38,409 nucleotides of DNA from Candidatus Halobonum tyrrellensis G22 (GTDB lineage Archaea > Halobacteriota > Halobacteria > Halobacteriales > Haloferacaceae): positions 1 to 38,409 of the forward strand of contig NZ_ASGZ01000053.1 in the NCBI RefSeq assembly GCF_000495475.1, written 5' to 3'. A model generated the notes under the pieces. The model did not search any database and was not told where the DNA came from. It worked only from the letters and a program-made list of their open reading frames with translations. Made by a program: the position numbers and the translations under genes. Each line of letters starts with the position of its first letter. The first letter of the stretch is position 1. Of this stretch, positions 7,970 to 15,358 are shown piece by piece.

Positions 7970-8752
7970 CTACACGCCGTCCGGTTCGACCGGGTCGAGG
8001 CCGCGTTCGGCGAGAAAGTCGTCGAGGAACGCCGCCCGCTCGCGGAGTTCGTCGGGAACGTGGGCGTCGGTGCCGACCGTGACCGGCACGCCCTCCTCGC
8101 GGAGGGCGTCGAGGAACGCGGGCGCGGGGTGGACCACCCCGGACTCGGTCAGCGCGCGGCCCGCGTTGACTTCCGGTACCGTCCGCGAGTCGGCGAACGC
8201 GCGCGCGACCCGGCGGTACTGCTCGTCGGTCGCGCGGCCGCGGAGCGGGGGCGTCCGCTCGGGTAAGTCGACGTGGGCGGCGACGTCGAACAGGTCGGAG
8301 CGTATCAGTGCGAGGAGGCGCTCGAAGTAGCGGTCGACCACCGCGTCGCGGTCGGCGTCGTCCATCGACTCGAAGTTCGCCGCGACCTGGACGTTCGCCC
8401 CGTCGACCGCGTGGACGCTCCCCAGGCTGTAGTCGAACTCGGCGTCGGCGAGGAACGCCCGTATCTCGGTCTCGTCGCGCGGGTCGTAGTCCATCTCGAC
8501 CGCGTCGTACACCGCGACGCTCGCGTCCTCGCGGACCCGCCGTATCGCCCGGCGGCGGCGCTCGTGGGTCACGTCGAGGTTGAACCCGTAGCGCGCGGCG
8601 TACTCGCGCGCCTCCTCGCGGGCGGAGACGTTGCAGTGGTCGGCGAACCCGACGCCGTCGAGTCCCGCGTCCTCGGCGGCGGCCACCATCGCGTCGAGGA
8701 AGCGCCCGTCGGAGTAGTTCGAGTGTGCGTGGAAGTCGCGGAGTCGCTCCAT
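7970..8752 (-). CDS. PHP-domain metal-dependent hydrolase (histidinol-phosphatase-like)
   Basis: 260 residues beginning MERLRDFHAHSNYSDG. The PHP metal ligands are visible in order: HAH (residues 8-10), DHC (~40), E of EMDYDP (~90), H of GSVHAVDG (~115), H of VAAHVDLPE (~160) and the D-x-H of VGTDAHVPD near the C-terminus. These form the trinuclear metal site of the histidinol-phosphatase/PolX-type phosphoesterases. The substrate is not shown by the sequence, since no his genes are nearby and many haloarchaeal PHP proteins are unassigned. A longer N-terminus to 8998 was rejected because that part is low-complexity and runs through the divergent promoter region of the next gene. Confidence 0.87.
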   Translation of the reverse strand: MERLRDFHAHSNYSDGRFLDAMVAAAEDAGLDGVGFADHCNVSAREEAREYAARYGFNLDVTHERRRRAIRRVREDASVAVYDAVEMDYDPRDETEIRAFLADAEFDYSLGSVHAVDGANVQVAANFESMDDADRDAVVDRYFERLLALIRSDLFDVAAHVDLPERTPPLRGRATDEQYRRVARAFADSRTVPEVNAGRALTESGVVHPAPAFLDALREEGVPVTVGTDAHVPDELRERAAFLDDFLAERGLDPVEPDGV

Positions 8753-8857
8753 CGCCCGGCCCGACTCGGCCGAGCGGGTTAGCTGTTGTCCGGCGCGGGT
8801 CCGGGTCGCGTCTCCCCTCGTATCCCCTCTGGGGTCGACCCGAGTCGGCACACCCGG

Positions 8858-8898
8858 GTCGGTGGGTGCCGGCGCATCCACGTCGGTGGATGCCGGCG
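8858..8898. repeat. 17-bp direct repeat (period 24) with an 8-bp hairpin
   Basis: GTCGGTGGGTGCCGGCG at 8858-8874 recurs at 8882-8898 with one mismatch. Overlapping the pair, GCATCCAC-GTCG-GTGGATGC at 8874-8893 is a perfect 8-bp inverted repeat. The element lies in the divergent promoter region, 60-100 bp upstream of the aldo/keto reductase start. Confidence 0.8.
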
Positions 8899-8957
8899 TG
8901 CGCCGCCGGGGTTCCGGCTCCCGCACGCTTTTGCGCGGCTGCGACGAGGGTCGACCG

Positions 8958-9764
8958 ATGCGCACGAGCCTCGCGATGCCCGACATCGGCCTCGGCACCT
9001 CCGGACACGAGGGCGACGAGGGGACGAAGCGGTCGGTGACCGCGGCGCTCGACGTGGGCTACCGCCACGTCGACACCGCCCAGATGTACGGCAACGAGCG
9101 CGCGGTCGGTGAGGCGATAGCCGAGTCGCCCGTCGACCGCGACGACGTGGTGCTCGCGACGAAGATACACCCCGACAACCTGGGGTACGACGACGCCACG
9201 CGGACCGCCCGCGAGTCGCTCGACCGCCTCGGCGTCGACGCCGTCGACCTGCTGTACGTCCACTGGCCCCACTCGGCGTACGACCCCGAGGAGACGCTCC
9301 GCGCGATGGACGACCTCCGCGACGAGGGCGTGACCGACCACGTCGGCCTGTCGAACTTCACGCCCGACCTGCTCGCGGAGGCGCGCGACCTCCTGGAGTC
9401 GCCGGTCGCCGCCCACCAGGTGGAGTGTCACCCGCTGCTCCCGCAGGCGGAACTCCGCGCGGACGCCCGCGACCACGGCCACGCGCTCGTCGGCTACTCG
9501 CCGCTCGGCCGCGGGAAGGCGCTCGACGACCCGCTGCTCTCCGACATCGCGGAGAAACACGACACGACGACCGCGGCGGTCTGTCTCGCGTGGGCGTTCG
9601 ACCGGGAGGCGCTCGTCCCCATCCCGAAGGGGAGCGGCGACCACGTCCGCGCCAACTACGAGGCGCGGGAGCTACGACTCGACGACGAGGACCTCGACCG
9701 CATCGAGGCGTACGACCGGCGCGAACGGTTCATCGACCCCGACGCGGCGGCGTGGAACCGGTGA
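8958..9764 (+). CDS. aldo/keto reductase
   Basis: 268 residues forming an AKR (alpha/beta)8 barrel. The catalytic tetrad is present: Asp and Tyr in DTAQMYGNE, Lys in LATKIHPDN and His in LLYVHWPHS. The NADPH site IPKGSGDHVRANY lies near the C-terminus. It reduces carbonyls or oxidises sugars with NAD(P)H; the substrate cannot be assigned. The ATG at 8958 was preferred over the longer frame from 8862 because TTTT at 8929-8932 lies 28 nt upstream and MRTSLAMPDIGLGTSG is the normal AKR start. Divergent from the PHP gene, with a 205-bp spacer containing a repeat and hairpin. Confidence 0.92.
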   Translation: MRTSLAMPDIGLGTSGHEGDEGTKRSVTAALDVGYRHVDTAQMYGNERAVGEAIAESPVDRDDVVLATKIHPDNLGYDDATRTARESLDRLGVDAVDLLYVHWPHSAYDPEETLRAMDDLRDEGVTDHVGLSNFTPDLLAEARDLLESPVAAHQVECHPLLPQAELRADARDHGHALVGYSPLGRGKALDDPLLSDIAEKHDTTTAAVCLAWAFDREALVPIPKGSGDHVRANYEARELRLDDEDLDRIEAYDRRERFIDPDAAAWNR

Positions 9765-9785
9765 GGCGGCGGCCGAGGGGCGACG

Positions 9786-9914
9786 TTACCAGCCGGTGAC
9801 CCGTCCGAACGCGACCAACAGGAGGTAGCCCACCAGCCCGAACGCGAACACGATCACCGGGAGGACGAACGGCCCGAACGCCGACACCAGCGGGTCGAGC
9901 GGCCAGAGTGCCAT
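9786..9914 (-). CDS. 42-residue single-pass membrane protein
   Basis: ATG at 9912-9914 to TAA at 9786-9788. It reads MALWPLDPLVSAFGPFVLPV then a hydrophobic stretch (about 14-36) and ends FGRVTGW. The composition is that of a real tiny membrane protein rather than an arginine-rich shadow. TTAA on the minus strand at 9939-9942 lies 26 nt upstream, the standard leaderless spacing. It is convergent with the aldo/keto reductase (21-nt gap) and divergent from the GlpA-like gene. Its function is unknown; it could be a small subunit or stabiliser of a membrane complex. Confidence 0.72.
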   Translation of the reverse strand: MALWPLDPLVSAFGPFVLPVIVFAFGLVGYLLLVAFGRVTGW

Positions 9915-9938
9915 GACCGGACCAGGGGAGGCGGCCGC

Positions 9939-9942
9939 TTAA
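9939..9942 (-). promoter_or_regulatory. TATA-like element of the 42-residue protein gene
   Basis: TTAA within GTTAAGC on the minus strand, 26 nt before the ATG at 9914. It is the only AT cluster in that spacer on this side. Confidence 0.5.
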
Positions 9943-10084
9943 CGCTCTCGGGGACGGGCGGCGCCGCCCGCGGTCGGGTCGCACGGGTCGGCCGCGGCGC
10001 CGCCGGCGCGTCTCCGAGGGAACCGCCCGGGGACGCCGCCGCCGACGGCGACGCCGTAAAACGTCCGGCGGCCCTGGGTCGGGT

Positions 10085-11359
10085 ATGGAGACGAGCGACG
10101 ACACCGAGGTGCTCGTGGTCGGCGGCGGCGCGACCGGCGTCGGCGTCGCGCGCGACCTGGCCATGCGCGGCGTGGACGTGACGCTCACCGAACGGGGGGG
10201 TCTCTCGGCGGGCACGACCGGCCGCTCGCACGGCGTGCTCCACTCGGGGGCGCGCTACGCCGAGGCCGACCGCGCGGGCGCCGAGGAGTGTATCGCGGAG
10301 AACGAGACGCTCCGCGAGATAGCGGGCGTCTGCGTCGCCGATACGGGGGGGTACTTCGTCTCGCTGTCCGACGACGACGAGGCGTACTTCGAGCGGAAAC
10401 TCGCGGCCGCACGCGAGGTCGGCATCGACGCCGAGGAGGTGTCGGTCGAGGCGGCCCGCGAGGCGGTTCCGGGACTGACCGACGACGTGACGCGGGCGAT
10501 GCGCGTCCCCGACGGGGTCGTCTACCCCTCGCGGCTGGTCGCGGCCACCGCGGCCGACGCGCGCGAGCACGGTGCGGAGATCCGGACGCACGCGCCCGTC
10601 GAGGAGATCCACACGGCCGACGGCCGCGTGACCGGCGCGACGGTCGACGGCGACCGGGTCGACGCCGATGCCGTGGTCAACGCGACCGGCGCGTGGGCCG
10701 GCGAGTGCGCCGCGCTCGCGGGCGTCGACGTGGCGATGCGCCCGACGAAGGGCGCCATGGTCGGCGTCGACTACGAGGGGCTCGGTCCCGTCCTCAACCG
10801 GTGTCGCGACCCCGCCGACGGCGACATCGCCGTCCCCCACCGCGGACGGGCGGTGCTCGGGACGACGAGCGTCGTCGTCGACGACCCCGACGAGTACGAC
10901 GAGGAGTCGTGGGAGGTCGAGCGGGTGGTCGACGAGTGCGCCGAGATGGTGCCCGCGTTCGCCGACGCCGAGATCAGGTCGACCTACTGGGGCGTCCGCC
11001 CGCTGTACGAACCCGACGAGACGCACCGGGGAGCGGGGTCGCGGTCGGCCGACGACGCCGCGACCGGCGACGAGCGGGGCATCTCCCGCGAGTTCGCACT
11101 GTTGGACCACGACCCCGACGGCGTCGCGGGCTTCTACTCCATCGTCGGCGGGAAACTCACCACCCACCGCGTGATGGCGGAGGCGACCGCCGACCGGGTC
11201 TGTGAGCGACTGGGCGTCGACGCCGACTGCCGGACCGCCGACGCGCCGCTCGTCGGCGCGGACGACGCCGAGCGTGTCGACGGGTTCGTCGACGAGTTCG
11301 ACGCCCGCTCGCCCGCCGACGCCGACGTGGTCGGCGGCGAACCCGGCGACGGGGAGTAG
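10085..11359 (+). CDS. FAD-dependent oxidoreductase, short GlpA-type glycerol-3-phosphate dehydrogenase
   Basis: 424 residues. The N-terminal FAD Rossmann motif is VLVVGGGATGVGVARDL, followed by the GlpA signature GTTGRSHGVLHSGARYA (~45-61) and the C-terminal YSIVGGKLTTHRVMAE. GlpA oxidises glycerol-3-phosphate to dihydroxyacetone phosphate and passes electrons to the quinone pool. This copy stops about 100-150 residues earlier than full GlpA, so the C-terminal BFD-like [2Fe-2S] domain is absent. No glpB, glpC or glpK lies next to it. It may therefore be a paralogue with another 2-hydroxyacid or polyol-phosphate substrate. GTAAAA about 28 nt upstream (10056-10061) supports the start. A Ser/Asp-rich insertion sits near residues 318-337. 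Confidence 0.82.
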   Translation: METSDDTEVLVVGGGATGVGVARDLAMRGVDVTLTERGGLSAGTTGRSHGVLHSGARYAEADRAGAEECIAENETLREIAGVCVADTGGYFVSLSDDDEAYFERKLAAAREVGIDAEEVSVEAAREAVPGLTDDVTRAMRVPDGVVYPSRLVAATAADAREHGAEIRTHAPVEEIHTADGRVTGATVDGDRVDADAVVNATGAWAGECAALAGVDVAMRPTKGAMVGVDYEGLGPVLNRCRDPADGDIAVPHRGRAVLGTTSVVVDDPDEYDEESWEVERVVDECAEMVPAFADAEIRSTYWGVRPLYEPDETHRGAGSRSADDAATGDERGISREFALLDHDPDGVAGFYSIVGGKLTTHRVMAEATADRVCERLGVDADCRTADAPLVGADDAERVDGFVDEFDARSPADADVVGGEPGDGE

Positions 11360-11446
11360 CCGAACCGCGGCGCGGGCGAGCGACGGCGCCCGCCCCGTCA
11401 CCGCCACCGACGACGCTTTGCCGGAGCCGGGGGATCGGTCGAGCGA

Positions 11447-12223
11447 ATGCCAACTCCCGGTCCCGACACGGACGAGACGCCCGACGTTCTCGCCGACCTC
11501 GCGCGGACGGACGACGTCGCGTTCGCCGACCTCCCGGCGTCGCTCCCGCCGCTCGCGCTCGACATCGACGGCACGCTGACGACGCCGGTGGGCACCGTCG
11601 ACCCGCGCGTGTTCGCCGTGCTGCCGGCGTGGCCGTCGCCGGTCGCCGTCGCCACGGGGAAGTCGTTCCCGTACCCGGTCGCGCTGTGTCAGTTCGTCGG
11701 CATCCCCGAGCGGGTCATCGCGGAGAACGGCGGCGTCGTCTGCGCGGACGGCTACGTCCGGTTCGAGGGCGACCCCGACCTCGTGGCGGAGGCGGTGGCC
11801 GCCTTCGAGGCGCGCGGGGGCGACCTGGGGTGGGACGCCGCCGACACCGTCAACCGCTGGCGCGAGACGGAGGTGGCCGCGCGACTCACCGCCGACGAGG
11901 CGCTGCTCCGGGAGGTGGCCGACGAGTTCGACCTGGAGTTCCTCGACACCGGCTACGCCTACCACGTGAAGGCGCGCGGCGCGAGCAAGGGGTCGGCGCT
12001 CCGGGAGGTGGCCGACGTCGTCGACCGCGACCCCGACGAGTTCGTCGCGGTCGGCGACAGCGAGAACGACGCGTCGACGTTCGGCGTCGCGGGCGAGTCG
12101 TACGCGGTGGCGAACGCCGACGAGACCGCCAAGGCGGCCGCGGACACGGTGACCCAGGCGGGGTTCATGGACGGGACGATAGCGGCGCTCGCGGACGTGA
12201 TCGCGCGCGCCGAAGCCGAGTAG
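11447..12223 (+). CDS. archaeal phosphoglycolate phosphatase (HAD superfamily)
   Basis: 258 residues with all four HAD motifs: LALDIDGTLT (nucleophile Asp and acid/base Asp), VAVATGKS, the Lys of RGASKGSAL, and VGDSENDAS. The C2-type cap between motifs II and III, and sequences such as VIAENGGVVCADG, match the archaeal phosphoglycolate phosphatase family, which hydrolyses 2-phosphoglycolate. Related sugar-phosphate phosphatases cannot be excluded. Compared with typical members it has about 30 extra acidic N-terminal residues. I keep this start because CTTTG at 11416-11420 lies about 29 nt upstream. It follows the GlpA-like gene by 87 nt but appears to have its own promoter. Confidence 0.87.
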   Translation: MPTPGPDTDETPDVLADLARTDDVAFADLPASLPPLALDIDGTLTTPVGTVDPRVFAVLPAWPSPVAVATGKSFPYPVALCQFVGIPERVIAENGGVVCADGYVRFEGDPDLVAEAVAAFEARGGDLGWDAADTVNRWRETEVAARLTADEALLREVADEFDLEFLDTGYAYHVKARGASKGSALREVADVVDRDPDEFVAVGDSENDASTFGVAGESYAVANADETAKAAADTVTQAGFMDGTIAALADVIARAEAE

Positions 12224-12235
12224 CGCCGCCGTCGA

Positions 12236-12409
12236 TCAGAGTTTGTCCTCGAACGGGACGAACGAGCCGTTGATGTCCCACTCGTGGATGCAGTAGACGT
12301 CGCCCGCGGTGTCGGCGATGCGCCACGTCTCCCCCTCCGCGTCCCACCGCTCCTGGCGGCCGCACCGCTCGCAGGTCCGGGCCGTGGGTCGGCGTACCTG
12401 AACGGTCAT
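12236..12409 (-). CDS. 57-residue HEWD family protein
   Basis: ATG at 12407-12409 to TGA at 12236-12238. The product has CERCG near residue 13, a third cysteine at 40, and the signature HEWDINGSFVPFEDKL at its end. HEWD proteins are small haloarchaeal proteins of unknown function; the CxxC and the later Cys/His may hold zinc. TTTATC on the minus strand at 12434-12439 lies 28 nt upstream, supporting the start and expression as a leaderless message. It is convergent with the phosphoglycolate phosphatase, with a 12-nt gap. Confidence 0.88.
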   Translation of the reverse strand: MTVQVRRPTARTCERCGRQERWDAEGETWRIADTAGDVYCIHEWDINGSFVPFEDKL

Positions 12410-12433
12410 ACCCGCCGGGATGCACGTTCGGGG

Positions 12434-12439
12434 GATAAA
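12434..12439 (-). promoter_or_regulatory. TATA box of the HEWD gene
   Basis: TTTATC on the minus strand, centred 28 nt before the ATG. It is a near-consensus haloarchaeal TATA element. Confidence 0.6.
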
Positions 12440-12508
12440 CGCTCCGGCGTCCCCTCGCGGTGGCCGGACCCCGCTGTGCGGCCGGGTCGCCCCGGACGGG
12501 GTCAGGGG

Positions 12509-14629
12509 TCACCCTCCGTCGGGCACGTCCGCGGGCGAGACGCCGAGGAAGCCGGCGAGGAACGTCCACCGGTCGAGCTGTTCGTCGAGTTCCATCTCGA
12601 CCGACTTCCCGAGCCCGTGGCCGGTGTCGGTCTCCGTCCGGAGACAGAACGGGCCGCCGCGCGCCTCGTTCTGAAGGCGCGCGACCGTCTTCCGGGCGTG
12701 GCTCGGGTGGACCCGGGAGTCGCCGACCGCGGTCGTAAACAGCGTCGGCGGGTACTCGCGGTCCTCGACGTGCTGGTACGGGGAGTACTCGCGAAGCCAC
12801 TCGTACTCCGCTTCGACCTCGGGGTGGCCGTACTCGGGCGTCCACGACTCGCCCAACAGGAAGCGGTGAAACCGCAGCATGTCGAGCAGCGGCACCGCAC
12901 AGACCGCGGCGCCCCACCGCGTCGGGTCGCGCGTGAGCACCGCCCCGACCGTGAGTCCGCCGTTGCTCCCGCCCATCACGCCGAGGCGGTCGTGGGTGGT
13001 CACGCCCGCCTCGACCAGGTGGTCGGCGGCGGCTTCGACGTCCTCGAACGTCCGCCGTTTCTCCGCGCGCATCCCCGCCTCGTGCCACGGTTCGCCGAAC
13101 TCGCTGCCGCCGCGCGCACACGCCTGCGCGTACACCCCGCCCGCCGCGAGGAACGGGAGACGGAACCGCGAGAACGTCGGCGTGAGGTTGACCCGGAAGC
13201 CGCCGTACGCGTACAGCGCGGTCGGCGCGTCGCTCGGGTCGCGGTCGGCGCGGTGGGCGACGAACAGCGGCACCTCGGTCCCGTCGGCGGAGACGACGGT
13301 CCGCCGTTCGACCGCGAGGTCGAGGTCCAGATCCAGGTCGGGCTCCCGTAGCGTCCGCGTCCTCGCCGGGTCGGGCGGGCCGTCCGCCGCGCGCGCCCCA
13401 CCGGCCCGGTCGGCGTCGGGCGCGTCGTCGCCGTCCCTGCCGGTCCCGAGGTCGGCGTGGACGACCGACGCGGGCCGGTCGAACGACTCGACGACGTAGA
13501 AGCAGTCGTCGGCGTCCGGGTCGCCTTCGACGCCGTGGACCGTCGAGAGGCCGGGCAGGTCGACGTCGAACGCGTGCGTCCCGTCGAACGCGTGGGCGGC
13601 GAGGCGGCTCGCCGCCTCGCGGTGGCTGTGGACGACGAGGTGGGTCGCCGTGGTCGTGACCTCCCGAACGACGCCTTCGCCCTCGGGGACGACCGTCTCG
13701 GGGTCCGTCTCGCCGGCGAGGAACCCGGCGGCGTCCGCCCCGAGCACCCGTCCCCGGGGCGCGCCGGCGTCGGTCCGCAGGAACACCCGGTCGTCGGTGA
13801 GTTCGACGCTCACCTCCGCGTCGCCGCCGTCGAACAGCGTCTCGAACTCCTCGTCTCCGTCGCCGGTCTCACCCGCCCCGTCCTCGCCCCGCCACGCGGT
13901 CACGCGCGTCCCGCCGGACATCTCGCCGAACGAGACCACGAGCGTCCCCGTCGGCTCGTGGTAGTCGAGCGCCGGCCAGACGTGCTGGTCGTCGTGGGTC
14001 GCGAGCACGCGTTCGTCGCCGTCCGCGCGGTACCGGAACTCCTTGTCCATCTGCGCGCCGTCGCTGGGGTCGCCCGTCGCGACGTAGTAGAAGCCGTCGT
14101 CGGCCCACGCGAACATGCGCGCGCCGGTGCGGCCGACCGTCCCGCAGTCGGCGAGCAGGTCGCCGGCGTCGGTCCCGACCACGCGGAGGTCGTACTGCTC
14201 GTCGCCGCCGCGCGCGACGCCGTACGCCACGCGGTCGCCGCTGGGGTGGACCGCGAACCAGTCGACCGACGCCTCCCCCTCGAACTCGTCGGGCGCCGCG
14301 AGGGTGCGCGGCTCCCCGCCGGGCGTCTCGCGGACGAGGAGGCGGGCGCGGTCGGCGTCCGAGTCGCGGTTGAGCGAGACGTACCGGCCGCCGCGGGGCG
14401 TCACCGCCCCGTAGTCGGGCAGGTCCGCGACCCCCTCGAACGCGGGTTCGAACGCCGCCCGGAGGTCGTCGTCGACGACCGCGTCGGCGTACTCGTTCTG
14501 CCGGTCGGTCCAGTCGGCCACCTCCGGGTCGTCGGCGTCGGCCTCCAGCCAGCGGTACGGGTCGGTGTACTCGTCGCCGTGGAGCGTCTCCGTGACCGGG
14601 TCGGCGCGGGTGTCGGGCGGCGTGGGCAC
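12509..14629 (-). CDS. prolyl oligopeptidase family serine peptidase (S9)
   Basis: 706 residues from the GTG at 14627-14629. The N-terminal start PVTETLHGDEYTDPYRWLEA is typical of S9A enzymes. A beta-propeller fills about 60-430 and the alpha/beta hydrolase domain about 440-706. The triad is visible: nucleophile in MGGSNGGL (~S555), Asp in AVGDSRVHP (~D637) and His in TDTGHGLG (~H671). These cytosolic enzymes cleave after proline in short peptides. The propeller has acidic and glycine insertions (DGAGETGDGDEEFET and a linker near 400-425), a usual halophile trait. A TTG at 14656 would add nine poorly conserved residues. The GTG start lies inside a perfect 20-bp palindrome, so expression may be controlled there. 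Divergent from the methyltransferase. Confidence 0.92.
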   Translation of the reverse strand: MPTPPDTRADPVTETLHGDEYTDPYRWLEADADDPEVADWTDRQNEYADAVVDDDLRAAFEPAFEGVADLPDYGAVTPRGGRYVSLNRDSDADRARLLVRETPGGEPRTLAAPDEFEGEASVDWFAVHPSGDRVAYGVARGGDEQYDLRVVGTDAGDLLADCGTVGRTGARMFAWADDGFYYVATGDPSDGAQMDKEFRYRADGDERVLATHDDQHVWPALDYHEPTGTLVVSFGEMSGGTRVTAWRGEDGAGETGDGDEEFETLFDGGDAEVSVELTDDRVFLRTDAGAPRGRVLGADAAGFLAGETDPETVVPEGEGVVREVTTTATHLVVHSHREAASRLAAHAFDGTHAFDVDLPGLSTVHGVEGDPDADDCFYVVESFDRPASVVHADLGTGRDGDDAPDADRAGGARAADGPPDPARTRTLREPDLDLDLDLAVERRTVVSADGTEVPLFVAHRADRDPSDAPTALYAYGGFRVNLTPTFSRFRLPFLAAGGVYAQACARGGSEFGEPWHEAGMRAEKRRTFEDVEAAADHLVEAGVTTHDRLGVMGGSNGGLTVGAVLTRDPTRWGAAVCAVPLLDMLRFHRFLLGESWTPEYGHPEVEAEYEWLREYSPYQHVEDREYPPTLFTTAVGDSRVHPSHARKTVARLQNEARGGPFCLRTETDTGHGLGKSVEMELDEQLDRWTFLAGFLGVSPADVPDGG

Positions 14630-14639
14630 GTGCCCACGC
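14620..14639. promoter_or_regulatory. perfect 20-bp palindrome over the S9 peptidase start codon
   Basis: GCGTGGGCACGTGCCCACGC is fully self-complementary and contains the GTG (minus strand, 14627-14629) chosen as start. Within a divergent promoter region this resembles a dimeric repressor site, or a hairpin that would sequester the start codon in the mRNA. Which of the two cannot be decided from sequence. Confidence 0.7.
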
Positions 14640-14703
14640 GCGCGGCAGTCGACCAAGAGCGTTCGGATAGCCGAACCGCGAGCGGACCGGCCCGGACCCC
14701 GGC

Positions 14704-14709
14704 TTTATC
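14704..14709 (+). promoter_or_regulatory. TATA box of the methyltransferase gene
   Basis: TTTATC centred 27 nt before the GTG at 14733. This position selects the GTG start over the longer open frame and predicts a leaderless transcript. Confidence 0.65.
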
Positions 14710-14730
14710 GCGCCGGCCGCCCGACTCGCG

Positions 14731-14746
14731 GTGTGGGATTCCACAC
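14731..14746. repeat. inverted repeat over the methyltransferase start
   Basis: GTGTGG-GATT-CCACAC, two perfect 6-bp arms with a 4-base spacer, begins two bases before the GTG start codon. It would form either an operator half-site pair or a 5'-terminal hairpin on a leaderless mRNA. Confidence 0.7.
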
Positions 14747-15293
14747 GTACGACGTCGACCGGGCGGACGCGTTGGAGGACCCCGACCGCTTCCGCCGCTG
14801 TTCGGCGGAGGAGTTGGTCGCGGCGCTCGGGGTCGGCGGTGACGCCGACGCGACGGTCGCCGACCTCGGGTCGGGCACCGGCTTCTACACCGACGCCGTC
14901 GCGCCGCACGTCGACACCTGCTACGCGGTGGACGTGCAAGCCGAGATGCACGAGCGCTACCGCGAGAAGGGCGTCCCCGAGAACGTCGAGACGGTGACCG
15001 CGGGCGTCGCCGACCTCCCGTTCGCCGACGGCGCGGTGGACGCCGCGTTCTCGACGATGACGTACCACGAGTACGCGGGCGACGACGCGCTCGCGGAACT
15101 CGCGCGGGTCGTCCGCCCCGGCGGCCGGGTCGTCACCGTCGACTGGAGCGCCGCCGGGCCGGGAGAGGACGGCCCGCCGACCGACCAGCGGTTCGGCGTC
15201 GGCGACTGCGCCGCCGCGTTCGAGGCGGCGGGCTTCCGGGTCGACCGCGCGGAGACGCGCCACGAGACGTTCGTCTGCGTCGTCCGCCGCTGA
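14733..15293 (+). CDS. class I SAM-dependent methyltransferase (Methyltransf_11 type)
   Basis: 186 residues from GTG, reading VGFHTYDVDRADALEDPDRF. Motif I is VADLGSGTGFYTDAVAP (~43-59), the acidic end of strand 2 is in CYAVDVQAEM, and motif IV-like DAAFSTMTYHEY and the post-motif VRPGGRVVTVDW follow. It uses S-adenosylmethionine; the acceptor is not identifiable. The GFHTFDVxRAD start is shared by a family of short haloarchaeal methyltransferases. Upstream residues in the open frame were excluded because of the TATA at 14704-14709. The start codon is embedded in an inverted repeat, and the divergent neighbour is the S9 peptidase. Confidence 0.87.
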   Translation: MGFHTYDVDRADALEDPDRFRRCSAEELVAALGVGGDADATVADLGSGTGFYTDAVAPHVDTCYAVDVQAEMHERYREKGVPENVETVTAGVADLPFADGAVDAAFSTMTYHEYAGDDALAELARVVRPGGRVVTVDWSAAGPGEDGPPTDQRFGVGDCAAAFEAAGFRVDRAETRHETFVCVVRR

Positions 15294-15358
15294 CGCTGTC
15301 GCGGTCGTCGGATCCGTCACGTCAAGGGCGGCGACAAGAGCGGTGACGGGGTCGAACG

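Noticed and set aside
8752-8998. N-terminal extension of the PHP hydrolase
   Set aside because: Low-complexity Pro/Arg/Thr sequence crossing the divergent promoter of the aldo/keto reductase; the HxH motif starts directly after the ATG at 8752.
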